Shown here: positions 1 to 8,803 of the stretch, one piece after another | How the letters are laid out: every line of letters begins with the position of its first letter | Position numbering within the stretch: the first letter of the stretch is position 1 | DNA from: Mycolicibacterium tokaiense | GTDB taxonomy: Bacteria > Actinomycetota > Actinomycetes > Mycobacteriales > Mycobacteriaceae | NCBI RefSeq assembly: GCF_010725885.1 | Contig: NZ_AP022600.1 | Coordinates: 4,960,001 to 5,024,000, forward strand | Direction of reading: 5' to 3' | Length of the DNA: 64,000 nucleotides | Program-made: the position numbers and the translations under genes | Notes under the pieces: model-generated | Seen by the model: the letters and a program-made list of their open reading frames with translations, nothing else | Database searches by the model: none | Told to the model about the DNA's origin: nothing

Positions 1-455
1 GCGAGCGCCTGCGGGTAGTTCCACGGCGTGATGGCCCCCACCACGCCGACCGGTTCGCGGCGCACGATCGTGTGCCCGATCGCGCTGGGCCGGATCTCCT
101 CATCGGGGGTGTCGATGATCAGGCCCGCGTAGTAGTCGAGCAGCACCGCTGGAAACATCCCGTTGGCGCCCTTGGACAGCCGCGCCGGCATCCCGTTCTC
201 CCGGCTGACCAACTCGGCGGTGGCCGCACCCCGGGCCATCAGTGCGGCGCCGAACGCCCGCAGCAGTGCGGCCCGGTCCTGTGCCGGAGTGGCCGACCAT
301 GCCGGCAGCGCCGCCCCGGCGGCCGCCACGGCGGCGTCGATGTCGGCAACGGTGGCAGCAGCACCGTCACCGAGGTGCTCACCGGTGGCCGCTTCGATGA
401 CGGGGTGGGTGCCGGTGGTGCGGAACGTACCGTCGATGTACACCTGCGCGGTCAT
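1..455 (-). CDS. Aldehyde dehydrogenase, N-terminal part (runs off window)
   Basis: This is the N-terminal ~151 residues of an NAD(P)-dependent aldehyde dehydrogenase; the rest lies left of the window. The read starts MTAQVYIDGTFRTTGTHPV, contains the ATGEHLG strand typical of the family, and reaches GVVGAITPWNYPQAL, the conserved nucleotide-binding TPWNYP segment. The catalytic Cys and Glu are not in view, so activity cannot be judged. The ATG at 455 overlaps the TGA of the upstream CoA-transferase gene (ATGA, 452-455), which indicates translational coupling. An aldehyde dehydrogenase coupled to a CoA-transferase suggests catabolism of an alcohol, aldehyde or acid through a CoA ester; the substrate is unknown. 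Confidence 0.85.
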   Translation of the reverse strand, partial: MTAQVYIDGTFRTTGTHPVIEAATGEHLGDGAAATVADIDAAVAAAGAALPAWSATPAQDRAALLRAFGAALMARGAATAELVSRENGMPARLSKGANGMFPAVLLDYYAGLIIDTPDEEIRPSAIGHTIVRREPVGVVGAITPWNYPQAL

Positions 456-2839
456 CGGGCCTCCTGTCGAGGTGCTTCGGTGTGGAACAGCACGCCGTCG
501 TCGATCAGGCGCGTGATGGTGTCGTCGTCGAAACCCAGTGTCTTCTGGCAGATTTCGCGGGTGTCCTGGCCGGGCAGCGGTGCCGGCCGGGTGGGTGCGG
601 GCCCGATGCTGCGATACGGTGCCGGGCCGCGTTCGCTGGGCAGGGGCACGTCGAACAGTGGATGCCGCATCGGCTGGAAGAGCCCGCGGCTGAGCAGTTG
701 CGGATCCTCGAGCAGTTCCATCCGGCGCAACATCGGTGCCGCGGCGATCCCCACCGCCTGCAGCGCCTCGGCGGCGTCGGCGGGTGAGCGGGCGGCGGTC
801 CACTCGGCGAGCGCCGTGCCCCCGGTGAGCTCGGCGATCGCGGCGCGGTCCTCGTCGCGGACCGAGACGACACACCACTCGTCGTCGCCTGCACACGGGT
901 ACACGGCGTGCTCGACGGCCTCGGGCACCACGTCGGCGCCCGCGGCCTGTGCCACGAACACGGTGTCGAGCTGGCTCACGCAGGCCTCGGCCTGCGAGAC
1001 GTGCACCCGGGCACCGGTACCGGTGAGGTCGCGGTGGATCAGCGCGGCGAGCGCGCCGATGGCCGACACACGCCCCACCACGTGATCGGGGAACACCGTG
1101 GTGGCGTCGAAGAACCTGTGCCGGTGCGAGGTCTCTTCGCCGGGCCCGGGCGGTGCGGTCCACAGCCGGGTCACCCCGGTGCCCGCCCGCACCAGCGGTC
1201 CGTAGCCCATCCGGGTGCTCCATGGCCCGGTGTCGCCGTAGGCGCTGCTCTCGGCCAGCACGATGTCAGGATTGATCTCACGCAACCGGTCATAGGGGAA
1301 GCCAAGTGCGGCAAGGGTTCCGGGCTTGAAGTTGGCGAACACGGCGTCGGCGTCGGCGACCAGCCGGGTGAACACCTCGGCACCTGCCTCGCTGCGCAGT
1401 TCCAGCCCGAGGCCCAGCTTGTTGCGGTGTGTCCAGGCGAAAGACTCACTCATCAGATCCCCGGCCCGCGCCTGACGCAGCCCGTCGGGATAGGCCTTGC
1501 TCTCCACCTTGATCACCTCGGCACCGAGGTCGGCGAACAACCGGCTCAGCTCGCCGCCGGCGACGATGATGCCGAGGTCGACGATACGCAGCCCTTCGAA
1601 CGGCAGCGCGCCGAAGCCGACGTTTCGCCCATCACCACTCGACTTTTCGGGCCCGTGTGTCGGTGTGGGCGGGGTCAGCCAGCGGGGTTCGTCGGCGCCG
1701 GCGGCCGGGGCGGGGGTACGCAGACCGGCGCGGGCGCCGTCGACGGTGTAGTAGCCCAGCGGCACGGTGGCGCTGACCCCCGGCGCCAGTTCGGTCACCG
1801 CGGCGGCCCCGACCGTGCGGAAGTGCTCGGAGTCCAGCGCATCGGCGGGATCGAGCACCTCGGCGATCGGCACCCCGTGCGACTGTCCCTGGGCCACCAG
1901 GTCGGCCATCGACTGTCCGGCGAACTGCTGCGCCAGCACGGTCCCGATGCGGTCCCACACCGCGAACCGCTCGGCGATCACGTCGTACCTGGGGTCCTGG
2001 AACTCCTTGGGATCCCCCATCCAGGCCCGCAGCCCGCGCCACTGCCGCGGCGCCATCACCACCAGACGGACATAACCGTCGGCGCAGGCGATGATCGGAT
2101 ACGCGTCCTGGTTCTTGGGCCGCCCCCGCCAACGCTCCCCCCGGCGCATGCCCGCTGCGGCCTGACCATGCGAACCGAAGGGCGGGTCGAGCGTCATCAC
2201 CACCGCTTCCAGCCGGGAGAAGTCGATGAAATCACCTGCCCCGGTGCGTAACCGGTGATAGAAGGCCACCAGCACCGCCCAGGTGGCCTGCACCGCGGCG
2301 GTGGCGGTGGCGATCCCGTCGGGCGGCAGCACCGGGGTGCCCACTGCAGGCCCGGAACGCGACAGCGCCGACGACAGCGCGTAGAGCACCGCGTCGGTGG
2401 CCCGCCACGACGACCGCGGTCCGGTGGACCCGAAGTCGGACACCGCGATGCTGACCAGGTGTGGCAGCCGGTCGGCCAGCTCCGCCGCGCCCGTGCCGTA
2501 GTCGGTCAGCCGCCCGGAATCGACCACGATGTCGGCTTCCGCCGCCAGTTCCAGGAGCCGGCGGCGGTCACCGGCGGCGTGCGGGTCCAGGATCGCACTG
2601 CGTTTGTTGGCGTTGTGCAGCGCGAAGGCGATCCCGACGCCGCCGAGAGTGGGCGCCGCCGACCGCTGCGCCGTACCACCGGGTGGCTCCACCTTCAGCA
2701 CGTCGGCACCCAGATCGGCCAGCAGGCGCCCGATGATGTCGGCACCGGAGTCGGCGAGGTCCAGAACCCGGACCGACCGCAAAAGTTGACACGTGTCCAC
2801 AGTGGGCATCGTCACAGTATCCACTATGCCCACCGCCAC
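452..2839 (-). CDS. Double-domain family III (CaiB/BaiF) CoA-transferase
   Basis: A 795-residue protein made of two tandem CaiB/BaiF domains, about residues 14-375 and 410-780; ordinary members have one domain of ~400 residues. Each half opens with the family signature (RVLDLADSGAD, LLADLGADVLKVEPPGG; then RIVDLGIIVAGG, LFADLGAEVIKVE). Family III enzymes move CoA between carboxylic acids. The conserved Asp motif after the central helices reads GAGDFIDFSRLEA in domain 1 but GTGARVHVSQAEA in domain 2, so the Asp is replaced by His there and only one half may be fully active. The GTG start at 2839 has AGGA six bases upstream; an internal ATG at 2809 lacks a ribosome site. Its stop overlaps the aldehyde dehydrogenase start. 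Confidence 0.85.
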   Translation of the reverse strand: MAVGIVDTVTMPTVDTCQLLRSVRVLDLADSGADIIGRLLADLGADVLKVEPPGGTAQRSAAPTLGGVGIAFALHNANKRSAILDPHAAGDRRRLLELAAEADIVVDSGRLTDYGTGAAELADRLPHLVSIAVSDFGSTGPRSSWRATDAVLYALSSALSRSGPAVGTPVLPPDGIATATAAVQATWAVLVAFYHRLRTGAGDFIDFSRLEAVVMTLDPPFGSHGQAAAGMRRGERWRGRPKNQDAYPIIACADGYVRLVVMAPRQWRGLRAWMGDPKEFQDPRYDVIAERFAVWDRIGTVLAQQFAGQSMADLVAQGQSHGVPIAEVLDPADALDSEHFRTVGAAAVTELAPGVSATVPLGYYTVDGARAGLRTPAPAAGADEPRWLTPPTPTHGPEKSSGDGRNVGFGALPFEGLRIVDLGIIVAGGELSRLFADLGAEVIKVESKAYPDGLRQARAGDLMSESFAWTHRNKLGLGLELRSEAGAEVFTRLVADADAVFANFKPGTLAALGFPYDRLREINPDIVLAESSAYGDTGPWSTRMGYGPLVRAGTGVTRLWTAPPGPGEETSHRHRFFDATTVFPDHVVGRVSAIGALAALIHRDLTGTGARVHVSQAEACVSQLDTVFVAQAAGADVVPEAVEHAVYPCAGDDEWCVVSVRDEDRAAIAELTGGTALAEWTAARSPADAAEALQAVGIAAAPMLRRMELLEDPQLLSRGLFQPMRHPLFDVPLPSERGPAPYRSIGPAPTRPAPLPGQDTREICQKTLGFDDDTITRLIDDGVLFHTEAPRQEAR

Positions 2840-2847
2840 CCGGCGTC

Positions 2848-5304
2848 CTACTCGTTGTCACCGCCGGTGTCCGAGCCCACGCCGGCAGCAGTATCCAGAC
2901 CGCGGGCGTCGGGCCACACCCAGTCCTTGACCTCCGGGATGTCGTCGCCGAACTCCCGGGTGTACTCACGTGCGGCAATCCGCTTGTCCACCATGGCTTG
3001 TCGCAGGGTGGCGCACGTCGAGCCCAGGGACGGCACCCGGTCGATCACGTCCATCACCAGGTGGTAGCGGTCCAGGTCATTGAGCATCACCATGTCGAAA
3101 GGTGTGGTGGTGGTGCCCTCCTCCTTGTACCCCCGCACGTGGATGTTGACGTGCCCGGTCCGGCGGTAGGTCAGCCGGTGGATCAGCCACGGGTAGCCGT
3201 GATAGGCGAAGATCACCGGCTTGCTGGCGGTGAAGATCATGTCGAACTGCCGGCTCGACAGCCCGTGCGGATGTTCGGTGTCGTCCTGCAGGCGCATCAG
3301 GTCCACCACGTTGACGAACCGCACCTTGAGCTCGGGCAGATGCCGGCGCAGCAGGTCCACCGCGGCCAGACCCTCCAACGTCGGGACGTCGCCGGCGGTG
3401 GCGATCACCACGTCCGGGTCGGTGCCCACCTGCTCGGTGCCAGCCCAGTCCCAGATGCCGAGCCCGCGGGTGCAGTGCGCGATCGCCTGATCCATGGTCA
3501 GGAAGTTCGGATGCGGCTGCTTTCCCGCCACCACCACGTTGACGTACTGCCGGGAGCGCAGGCAGTGATCGTAGGTCGACAGCAGCGTGTTGGCATCCGG
3601 CGGCAGATACACCCGCACCACCGCCGCCTTCTTGTTGACGACGTGGTCGATGAAGCCCGGGTCCTGATGGCTGAAGCCGTTGTGGTCCTGACGCCAAACA
3701 TGGCTGGACAGAAGGTAGTTCAGGCTGGCGATGGGCCGGCGCCACGGGATGTGGTTGGTGACCTTCAGCCATTTCGCGTGCTGGTTCATCATCGAGTCGA
3801 TGATGTGGATGAACGCCTCGTAGCAGTTGAACAGCCCATGCCGGCCCGTGAGCAGGTAGCCCTCCAACCAGCCCTGGCACTGGTGCTCGGACAACATCTC
3901 CAGCACCCGTCCGGCCCGCGCCAGGTGTTCGTCGACCTCCGGGCCGGCGAACTCGGCGTTCCATTGTTTGTCGGTGGCGTCGTAGACCGCCTGAAGCCGA
4001 TTGGACGCCGTCTCGTCCGGTCCGAAGATGCGGAAGTTGTGGGGGTTGAGTCGCACCACATCGGTGAGCCACTCACCCAGCACCTTTGTCGCCTCGGCCA
4101 CCGTGCCGCCCGGCACGGGCACGTCGACCCCGTACTCGCGGAAGTCCGGCAGCCGCAGATCCTTGAGCAGCGCGCCGCCGTTGGCGTGCGGGTTGTCACT
4201 CATCCGCAGCTCCCCCGGCGGGGCCAGCTCTGCGATCGACGGCAGCAACCGGCCGTCGGCATCGAACAGCTCCTCGGCCCGATAGGACGCCAGCCAGTCG
4301 GCCAGTACCTGGAGGTGTTCCGGGGTGTCGCGGGCGCTGGCCAGCGGCACCTGATGCGCGCGCCAGGATCCGGTGGTCAACTTGCCGTCGATCACCTCCG
4401 GGCCGGTCCAGCCCTTGGGCGTGCGGAAAACGATCATCGGCCAGCTGGGACGCTCGTCGTCCCCCGCAGCCGCACGGGCCTTGATGTCGGCGATCTCGTT
4501 GAGCACCGTGTCGAGCAGTTCGGCGAACCGGCGGTGCGCACCGTCGTGGTCGCCGGCGGCGTCGTCGTCGACCTCGAAGAAGTACGGGTTGTGCCCGTAC
4601 CCCACCAGCAGCGAGCGCAACTCGTCCTGCGGGATCCGCGCCAGCACCGTCGGATTGGCGATCTTGTAGCCGTTGAGGTGCAGGATCGGCAGCACCACCC
4701 CGTCGTTGACCGGGTTGACGAACTTGTTGGAGTGCCAGCTGGTGGCCAATGCCCCGGTTTCGGCCTCCCCATCACCCACCACCGCGGCCACCAGCAGGTC
4801 AGGGTTGTCGAAGGCCGCTCCGTAGGCATGGGAGAGGGCGTAGCCCAGCTCGCCGCCCTCGTGGATGGACCCCGGCGTCTCGGGTGCCACGTGCGAGGGG
4901 ATGCCGCCGGGAAACGAGAACTGTCGGAACAGCCGGCGCAGTCCTTCGGTGTCGCCGGTGATGTCCGGATACACCTCGGAGTACGTGCCGTCGAGATAGG
5001 CGTTGGCCACCAGGCCGGGGCCGCCGTGCCCCGGGCCGGTGACGTAGATGGTGGACTGCTGGCGTTCTGAGATCACGCGATTGAGGTGGGCGTAGAGAAA
5101 GTTCAGACCGGGTGTGGTGCCCCAGTGCCCGAGCAGCCGCGGCTTGACGTCCTCGCGGGCCAGCGGTGTGCGTAGCAGCGGGTTGTCCAGCAAGTAGATC
5201 TGTCCCACCGACAGGTAGTTGGCAGCACGCCACCACCGATCCAGTTGTGTCACGGTGTCGTCGTTGATCGGCGTCACTTCAGCGTTGCGCCATGCGGTCG
5301 TCAT
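2848..5304 (-). CDS. xfp: Xylulose-5-phosphate/fructose-6-phosphate phosphoketolase
   Basis: An 818-residue thiamine-diphosphate enzyme of the phosphoketolase family, of normal length. It splits xylulose-5-P (or fructose-6-P) with phosphate to acetyl-P and glyceraldehyde-3-P (or erythrose-4-P). Visible features are the N-terminal [22 protein letters not shown] near residue 90, the ThDP/Mg motif GDGEAETG followed by NKF, the [12 protein letters not shown] segment, and C-terminal [15 protein letters not shown]. The ATG at 5304 is chosen because GGAGGAG lies eight bases upstream; an in-frame start at 5337 has none. The gene is divergent from the CPBP protease, and the CoA-transferase begins eight bases after its stop, so the three leftward genes may form one transcript. 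Confidence 0.95.
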   Translation of the reverse strand: MTTAWRNAEVTPINDDTVTQLDRWWRAANYLSVGQIYLLDNPLLRTPLAREDVKPRLLGHWGTTPGLNFLYAHLNRVISERQQSTIYVTGPGHGGPGLVANAYLDGTYSEVYPDITGDTEGLRRLFRQFSFPGGIPSHVAPETPGSIHEGGELGYALSHAYGAAFDNPDLLVAAVVGDGEAETGALATSWHSNKFVNPVNDGVVLPILHLNGYKIANPTVLARIPQDELRSLLVGYGHNPYFFEVDDDAAGDHDGAHRRFAELLDTVLNEIADIKARAAAGDDERPSWPMIVFRTPKGWTGPEVIDGKLTTGSWRAHQVPLASARDTPEHLQVLADWLASYRAEELFDADGRLLPSIAELAPPGELRMSDNPHANGGALLKDLRLPDFREYGVDVPVPGGTVAEATKVLGEWLTDVVRLNPHNFRIFGPDETASNRLQAVYDATDKQWNAEFAGPEVDEHLARAGRVLEMLSEHQCQGWLEGYLLTGRHGLFNCYEAFIHIIDSMMNQHAKWLKVTNHIPWRRPIASLNYLLSSHVWRQDHNGFSHQDPGFIDHVVNKKAAVVRVYLPPDANTLLSTYDHCLRSRQYVNVVVAGKQPHPNFLTMDQAIAHCTRGLGIWDWAGTEQVGTDPDVVIATAGDVPTLEGLAAVDLLRRHLPELKVRFVNVVDLMRLQDDTEHPHGLSSRQFDMIFTASKPVIFAYHGYPWLIHRLTYRRTGHVNIHVRGYKEEGTTTTPFDMVMLNDLDRYHLVMDVIDRVPSLGSTCATLRQAMVDKRIAAREYTREFGDDIPEVKDWVWPDARGLDTAAGVGSDTGGDNE

Positions 5305-5409
5305 GCCCGTTCTCCTCCCGACTGTCCTGCCGTTCATCCTTGCGCGTACCCGCCCGCCGCGCAGTTGTGCACCAGGTGTTCATCTGAGGTGACAAACAGC
5401 AGGCGCCGC

Positions 5410-5415
5410 TACACT
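5410..5415 (+). promoter_or_regulatory. -10 element of the CPBP protease gene
   Basis: TACACT fits TANNNT and ends nine bases before the ATG at 5425, so the transcript would have almost no leader. No good -35 is seen at the usual distance. Confidence 0.4.
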
Positions 5416-5424
5416 GCGAAAGTC

Positions 5425-6189
5425 ATGTCTGATGTCAGCGCGGTGGACGCGCGCCCGCACCCACTGCTGGCACAGCTGTCGGCCATCCACCACTTCCGGG
5501 TCTACGCGGACATTGCCGTGGTGGTCGTGGTGTTGGCCCTGTCGAACCTGATCGCGCACTTCACCACACCCTGGGCCAGCGTCGCGACCATCCCAGCCGC
5601 CGCCGTCGCGCTCCTGGCGCTGGTGCGGGCCCGCGGGCTGTGCTGGTCCGAACTCGGGCTGGGCCGCGAACACTGGCGCTCCGGTGCCGGATACGCCGCG
5701 GCTGCCGTCGGACTGGTACTGACCGTCATCGCCATCGGCGCGCTGCTGCCCTGGACGCGTCCGATGTTCATGAACAACAACTACGCGACCTTGTCCGGCG
5801 CGCTGCTGGCGTCGCTGATCATCATCCCGCTGCAAACGGTCATTCCCGAGGAACTGGCCTTCCGCGGGGTGCTGCACGGCGCCCTGAACCGGGCCTGGGG
5901 CTTCCGCGGTGTCGCAGCGGGCGGTTCGCTGTTGTTCGGCCTCTGGCACATCTCCACGTCGCTGGGTTTGACCAGCAGCAACGTCGGCTTCACGCGCATC
6001 TTCGGCGGCGGCGTGCTGGGCATGATCGCCGGCGTGGTGCTGGCTGTGGTGGCCACCGGGGTGGCGGGCTTCGTCTTCACCTGGCTGCGGCGCCGCAGCG
6101 GCAGCCTGATCGCGCCCATCGCGTTGCACTGGTCGCTGAACGGCCTGGGTGCGCTGGCGGCGGCGCTGGTCTGGCACGCCTCCACCTGA
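5425..6189 (+). CDS. CPBP-family intramembrane metalloprotease
   Basis: A 254-residue multi-pass membrane protein with about seven hydrophobic segments. All three CPBP (CAAX protease/Abi) motifs are present: EELAFRG at 142-148 (EExxxR), FGLWH at 171-175 (FxxxH) and HWSLN at 236-240 (HxxxN). These residues form the zinc or glutamate catalytic site in relatives such as Rce1. The physiological substrate of actinobacterial members is generally unknown; some act in regulated proteolysis or peptide immunity. No ribosome site precedes the ATG, and the -10 element close upstream suggests a near-leaderless message. The gene is divergent from xfp and convergent with the small membrane protein at 6352. 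Confidence 0.88.
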   Translation: MSDVSAVDARPHPLLAQLSAIHHFRVYADIAVVVVVLALSNLIAHFTTPWASVATIPAAAVALLALVRARGLCWSELGLGREHWRSGAGYAAAAVGLVLTVIAIGALLPWTRPMFMNNNYATLSGALLASLIIIPLQTVIPEELAFRGVLHGALNRAWGFRGVAAGGSLLFGLWHISTSLGLTSSNVGFTRIFGGGVLGMIAGVVLAVVATGVAGFVFTWLRRRSGSLIAPIALHWSLNGLGALAAALVWHAST

Positions 6190-6320
6190 GCTGCAGGACA
6201 AGGAGCGGTCGAGGCAAGCCTGGAGGAGCGGGTCCCTCCGCGACTAAAACGGCCGACGGTGGCTGCGGATGGGGAGAACTCCCCTGCCCGTAACCCACCG
6301 CCGGCCGGTTGACCAGGTGG

Positions 6321-6346
6321 CGCATCCCCCCGAATGCGGGGGGCGC
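6321..6346. terminator. Hairpin between convergent genes
   Basis: CGCATCCCCCCGAATGCG can pair CGCAT with ATGCG, or CCCCCC with GGGGGG just downstream. It lies between the ends of the CPBP gene and the small membrane protein gene. There is no T-tract, so termination is only probable. Confidence 0.4.
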
Positions 6347-6351
6347 GTCAG

Positions 6352-6663
6352 CTAGGCGCGGCTTCGCACCTTGCCGACGATCCAGAGCAGGATCACCGAG
6401 CCGAGCAGCGCGGTCAAGAAGGTGAAGATCCACCCGCCGCCTGCGGTGTCGAAGGCGAAGCTGAGCAGGAAGCCGCCGATCAAGGCGCCCACGATGCCGA
6501 TCACGATGTTCATCAGGATGCCGGATCCGGCGCCCTTCATGATCTTGCTGGCCACGAAGCCGGCCAGTCCGCCGATGATGATGTAGCCGATCAACCCCAC
6601 GCTGGTGGTGGTTGTCGAGCGGGCCAGGATGTCCACCGATTCCGCGACAAGAGCTGTATCCAT
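6352..6663 (-). CDS. GlsB/YeaQ/YmgE family stress-associated membrane protein
   Basis: A 103-residue protein with three hydrophobic segments and the family pattern GLIGYIIIGGLAGFVASKI, then GILMNIVIGIVGALIGG and a C-terminal helix ending in basic residues. Members are small inner-membrane proteins often induced by general stress; no biochemical activity is established. The ATG at 6663 gives the usual length with a short cytoplasmic N-terminus. The gene lies alone between the ends of apa and the CPBP gene. Confidence 0.85.
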   Translation of the reverse strand: MDTALVAESVDILARSTTTTSVGLIGYIIIGGLAGFVASKIMKGAGSGILMNIVIGIVGALIGGFLLSFAFDTAGGGWIFTFLTALLGSVILLWIVGKVRSRA

Positions 6664-6730
6664 GCGTACGGTATGCCCACTTCTGACGACTTCTTGCTCT
6701 CGATTCGGCAACGGTTTGCCACCATACGCC

Positions 6731-6761
6731 GACAGCCCCGACCACGTAGGTCAGGGCTGTC
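6731..6761. terminator. Hairpin downstream of apa
   Basis: GACAGCCCCGACC (6731-6743) pairs with GGTCAGGGCTGTC (6749-6761), one mismatch, five-base loop. It starts about 15 bases beyond the apa stop and has no U-tract, as is common for mycobacterial terminators. Confidence 0.55.
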
Positions 6762-6775
6762 AGGACATCAGGCAA

Positions 6776-7804
6776 TCAGGCCGGTGGCGGCGTCATCTCG
6801 GGCACCGGAGTGGTGACCGGGACGGGCACGCCCACCTGGGCCCGCGGCGGAGGCGGCGGCGCGTCGGGATCCGGCGGCGGCGCATTCGGGTCAGCCGGCG
6901 GCGGCGCGGCGTTCGGGTCCGCGGGCGGTGGAGGCGGCGGAGGCGGGGGCGGGCTCCACGGCCGGATCGAGTTGGCCAGCGCGATGGCGGCGCCGGTGTC
7001 GACCGGATCGTTGGCGGTGCCCAGCCACACCACGAACCAACGCTCGTTGCGCTGTCCACGCGGTGCGTTGACGGCCTGGTTGCCCACCACGCCGGCCCAG
7101 ATCTGGCCGTCGGGCTTGGACGTGTCGGTGAACTTCACCTCGTAGTAGGACGCCGAGCCCGGCAGGCCGTTGGCGTCCAGCGCGGCGGTCTGCTGGTTCA
7201 TGCGGGTGCCCGCGAAGGGCATGAAGAACTCACCCATGTCGGAGGCCAGTCGGGTGGCGGCCTTGGCGTTGTCGGGCTCGGCACCGGCGAACAGCTTCAG
7301 GTCCAACCGGCCCAGCAGGATGCTGGTGTCGGTGGCCACGGCCGCGGGCTGGCCGGGGGCGGCAGCCGGGTTCGATTTCACCAGCAGCGCTGATCCGTAG
7401 TTCAGCCGGGCGGCGTCACCCTGCTCCCACCCGGGCGGAAGCACAAAGCTGAAGCCGCCGGCGGGATTGTCGACACGACCGGGTTCGGGGGCCGGCGGAG
7501 GGGGCGGGGCATTGGGATCAGCCGGCGGCGCGTTCGGATCTGCGGGCGCAGGCGGCGGCGCATTCGGATCCGCGGGCGGCGGGGGCGGCGCATTCGGATC
7601 CGCGGGCGGCGGGGGCGGCGCATTCGGGTCCGCCGGCGGCGGCGCGACCGTGCTGGGCGCCGGCGGCGGAGCCGGCACAGGCTCGGCGTGACCGACGGCG
7701 GTGGGGAGAACCAGGGTGATGGCGCTGGCGCCGGCCGCGGCGGCAAGCCCCAGCGACCCCCACTTACCCTTGCGCCGTTTCAGATTCTGCTCCGGCTCAT
7801 CCAT
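6776..7804 (-). CDS. apa: Alanine-proline-rich secreted protein (fibronectin attachment protein)
   Basis: A 342-residue secreted antigen related to Apa/ModD (Rv1860). Residues 1-40 are a signal peptide with basic N-region RRKGKWG and an AVGHA cleavage site. Residues 41-110 and about 290-342 are Pro/Ala-rich with repeated ADPNAP units; the M. tuberculosis protein is O-mannosylated in such regions. The middle domain (about 112-285) carries the conserved [20 protein letters not shown] and [16 protein letters not shown] segments. Apa binds fibronectin and is exported by the Sec route. The ATG at 7804 is preceded by a consensus-like -10 seven bases upstream, so a leaderless message is likely. It is divergent from the SDR gene. 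Confidence 0.93.
   Translation of the reverse strand: MDEPEQNLKRRKGKWGSLGLAAAAGASAITLVLPTAVGHAEPVPAPPPAPSTVAPPPADPNAPPPPPADPNAPPPPPADPNAPPPAPADPNAPPADPNAPPPPPAPEPGRVDNPAGGFSFVLPPGWEQGDAARLNYGSALLVKSNPAAAPGQPAAVATDTSILLGRLDLKLFAGAEPDNAKAATRLASDMGEFFMPFAGTRMNQQTAALDANGLPGSASYYEVKFTDTSKPDGQIWAGVVGNQAVNAPRGQRNERWFVVWLGTANDPVDTGAAIALANSIRPWSPPPPPPPPPPADPNAAPPPADPNAPPPDPDAPPPPPRAQVGVPVPVTTPVPEMTPPPA
7501..7644. repeat. Tandem repeats coding [10 protein letters not shown] in apa
   Basis: Two exactly identical 30-bp units occupy 7561-7590 and 7591-7620. Degenerate copies flank them on both sides. In the apa frame each unit encodes [10 protein letters not shown]. Perfect identity at the DNA level suggests recent slippage and possible length variation between strains. 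Confidence 0.85.
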
Positions 7805-7811
7805 GGCGAAG

Positions 7812-7839
7812 AACCTACCGTGTTACTCGGGTGACGCAA
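7812..7839 (-). promoter_or_regulatory. Probable apa promoter, leaderless
   Basis: On the minus strand TTGCGT (7834-7839) is followed after 16 bases by TAGGTT (7812-7817), which ends seven bases before the apa ATG. Confidence 0.5.
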
Positions 7840-8035
7840 GCGTGGCCTGGTCACTGGTGTTTCGTGTGTGCGCCCGGTTGAGCGCCACTGCCCCTTGTGT
7901 CGCATGGGACGGCGAAATCGTTTCCGTCTCGTTCCCGCGCCGGGTTTCCGGACATAGCTACTGTCCAGTAACATAAGCTCTCGTTCGACGCGGCTCCCCG
8001 CGTGGTTCAACGGTGAACGACTAGGAGGTAAGGCC

Positions 8036-8707
8036 ATGGAGGTGCTGGTCACCGGCGGCGATACCGAGCTCGGACGCACAGTTGCGGAGGGCTTCCGCAA
8101 CGAGGGTCACCGGGTGGTCATCTCTGGCGCCCGCCGCGAGGAACTCGAGGTCGCGGCCAAGGAACTCGACATCGACGCCGTCGTCTGCGACACCACGGAG
8201 CCGGCGAGTCTCGCCGAGGCCCGATCCGCCTTCCCGCAGCACCTGGACAGCATCGTGCACGTGCCTGCCCCGCGCTGGCAGGACGGTGATCCCCGCACCT
8301 ACAGCCTCTCGCAGCAGGCCACCGCGTGGCACAACGCCCTGGACACCACCGTGCTGTCCGCCGCGCTGACCCTGCAGACCATCGGCGATCACCTGCGCGC
8401 CGGCGGCTCCGTGGTCAATGTCGTTCCGGAGAGCCCGCGCGATGGCAGCGCCGAGGCCGCCGTCAAGGCCGCGCTGTCGGCGTGGACCGCCGACCAGGCT
8501 GCGGTGTACGGCACCCGCGGGATCACCATCAACGTCGTGGCCGCAGGTCGCGGCTCCCAGCCCGGATACGACGGGCTGTCGAGCACGGCGCCGTCCACCG
8601 CCGCCGAGATCACGCGGCTGGCGCTGTTCTTGTCGACCGCCGGCGCTCGCCACGTCACCGGCCAGACGCTGCACGTCAGCACCGGAGCGTTGGCTCACTT
8701 CGGCTGA
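8036..8707 (+). CDS. SDR-fold protein lacking the catalytic Tyr (Rv1856c-like)
   Basis: A 223-residue short-chain dehydrogenase/reductase-fold protein. The N-terminal Rossmann motif reads VTGGDTELGRTVAEGF, and the C-terminal part has GITINVVAAGRG and RHVTGQTLHVSTGA, as in true SDRs. At the catalytic YxxxK site the sequence is EAAVKAAL, so Lys is kept and Tyr is replaced by Glu; the usual catalytic Ser is also not evident. It may bind a nucleotide without classical SDR catalysis. AGGAGGT seven bases upstream fixes the ATG. The gene order with the LLM genes and ndh matches Rv1856c-Rv1855c-Rv1854c. Confidence 0.8.
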   Translation: MEVLVTGGDTELGRTVAEGFRNEGHRVVISGARREELEVAAKELDIDAVVCDTTEPASLAEARSAFPQHLDSIVHVPAPRWQDGDPRTYSLSQQATAWHNALDTTVLSAALTLQTIGDHLRAGGSVVNVVPESPRDGSAEAAVKAALSAWTADQAAVYGTRGITINVVAAGRGSQPGYDGLSSTAPSTAAEITRLALFLSTAGARHVTGQTLHVSTGALAHFG

Positions 8708-8803
8708 CCCTCGGCCGCGCAGCGGCGGCCACCGAATATTCCCGCGTTCGCGTCGAGCGAAACGGGGTTCCCGCCCCGCTTATGCGTGGTTACTGTCGGG
8801 TTC

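Noticed and set aside
2998..5070. A 690-codon plus-strand open frame
   Set aside because: It is antisense to phosphoketolase and shows no recognisable domains.
7501..7644. CRISPR-like repeat array
   Set aside because: The repeats are contiguous, in frame and encode [10 protein letters not shown]; there are no spacers.
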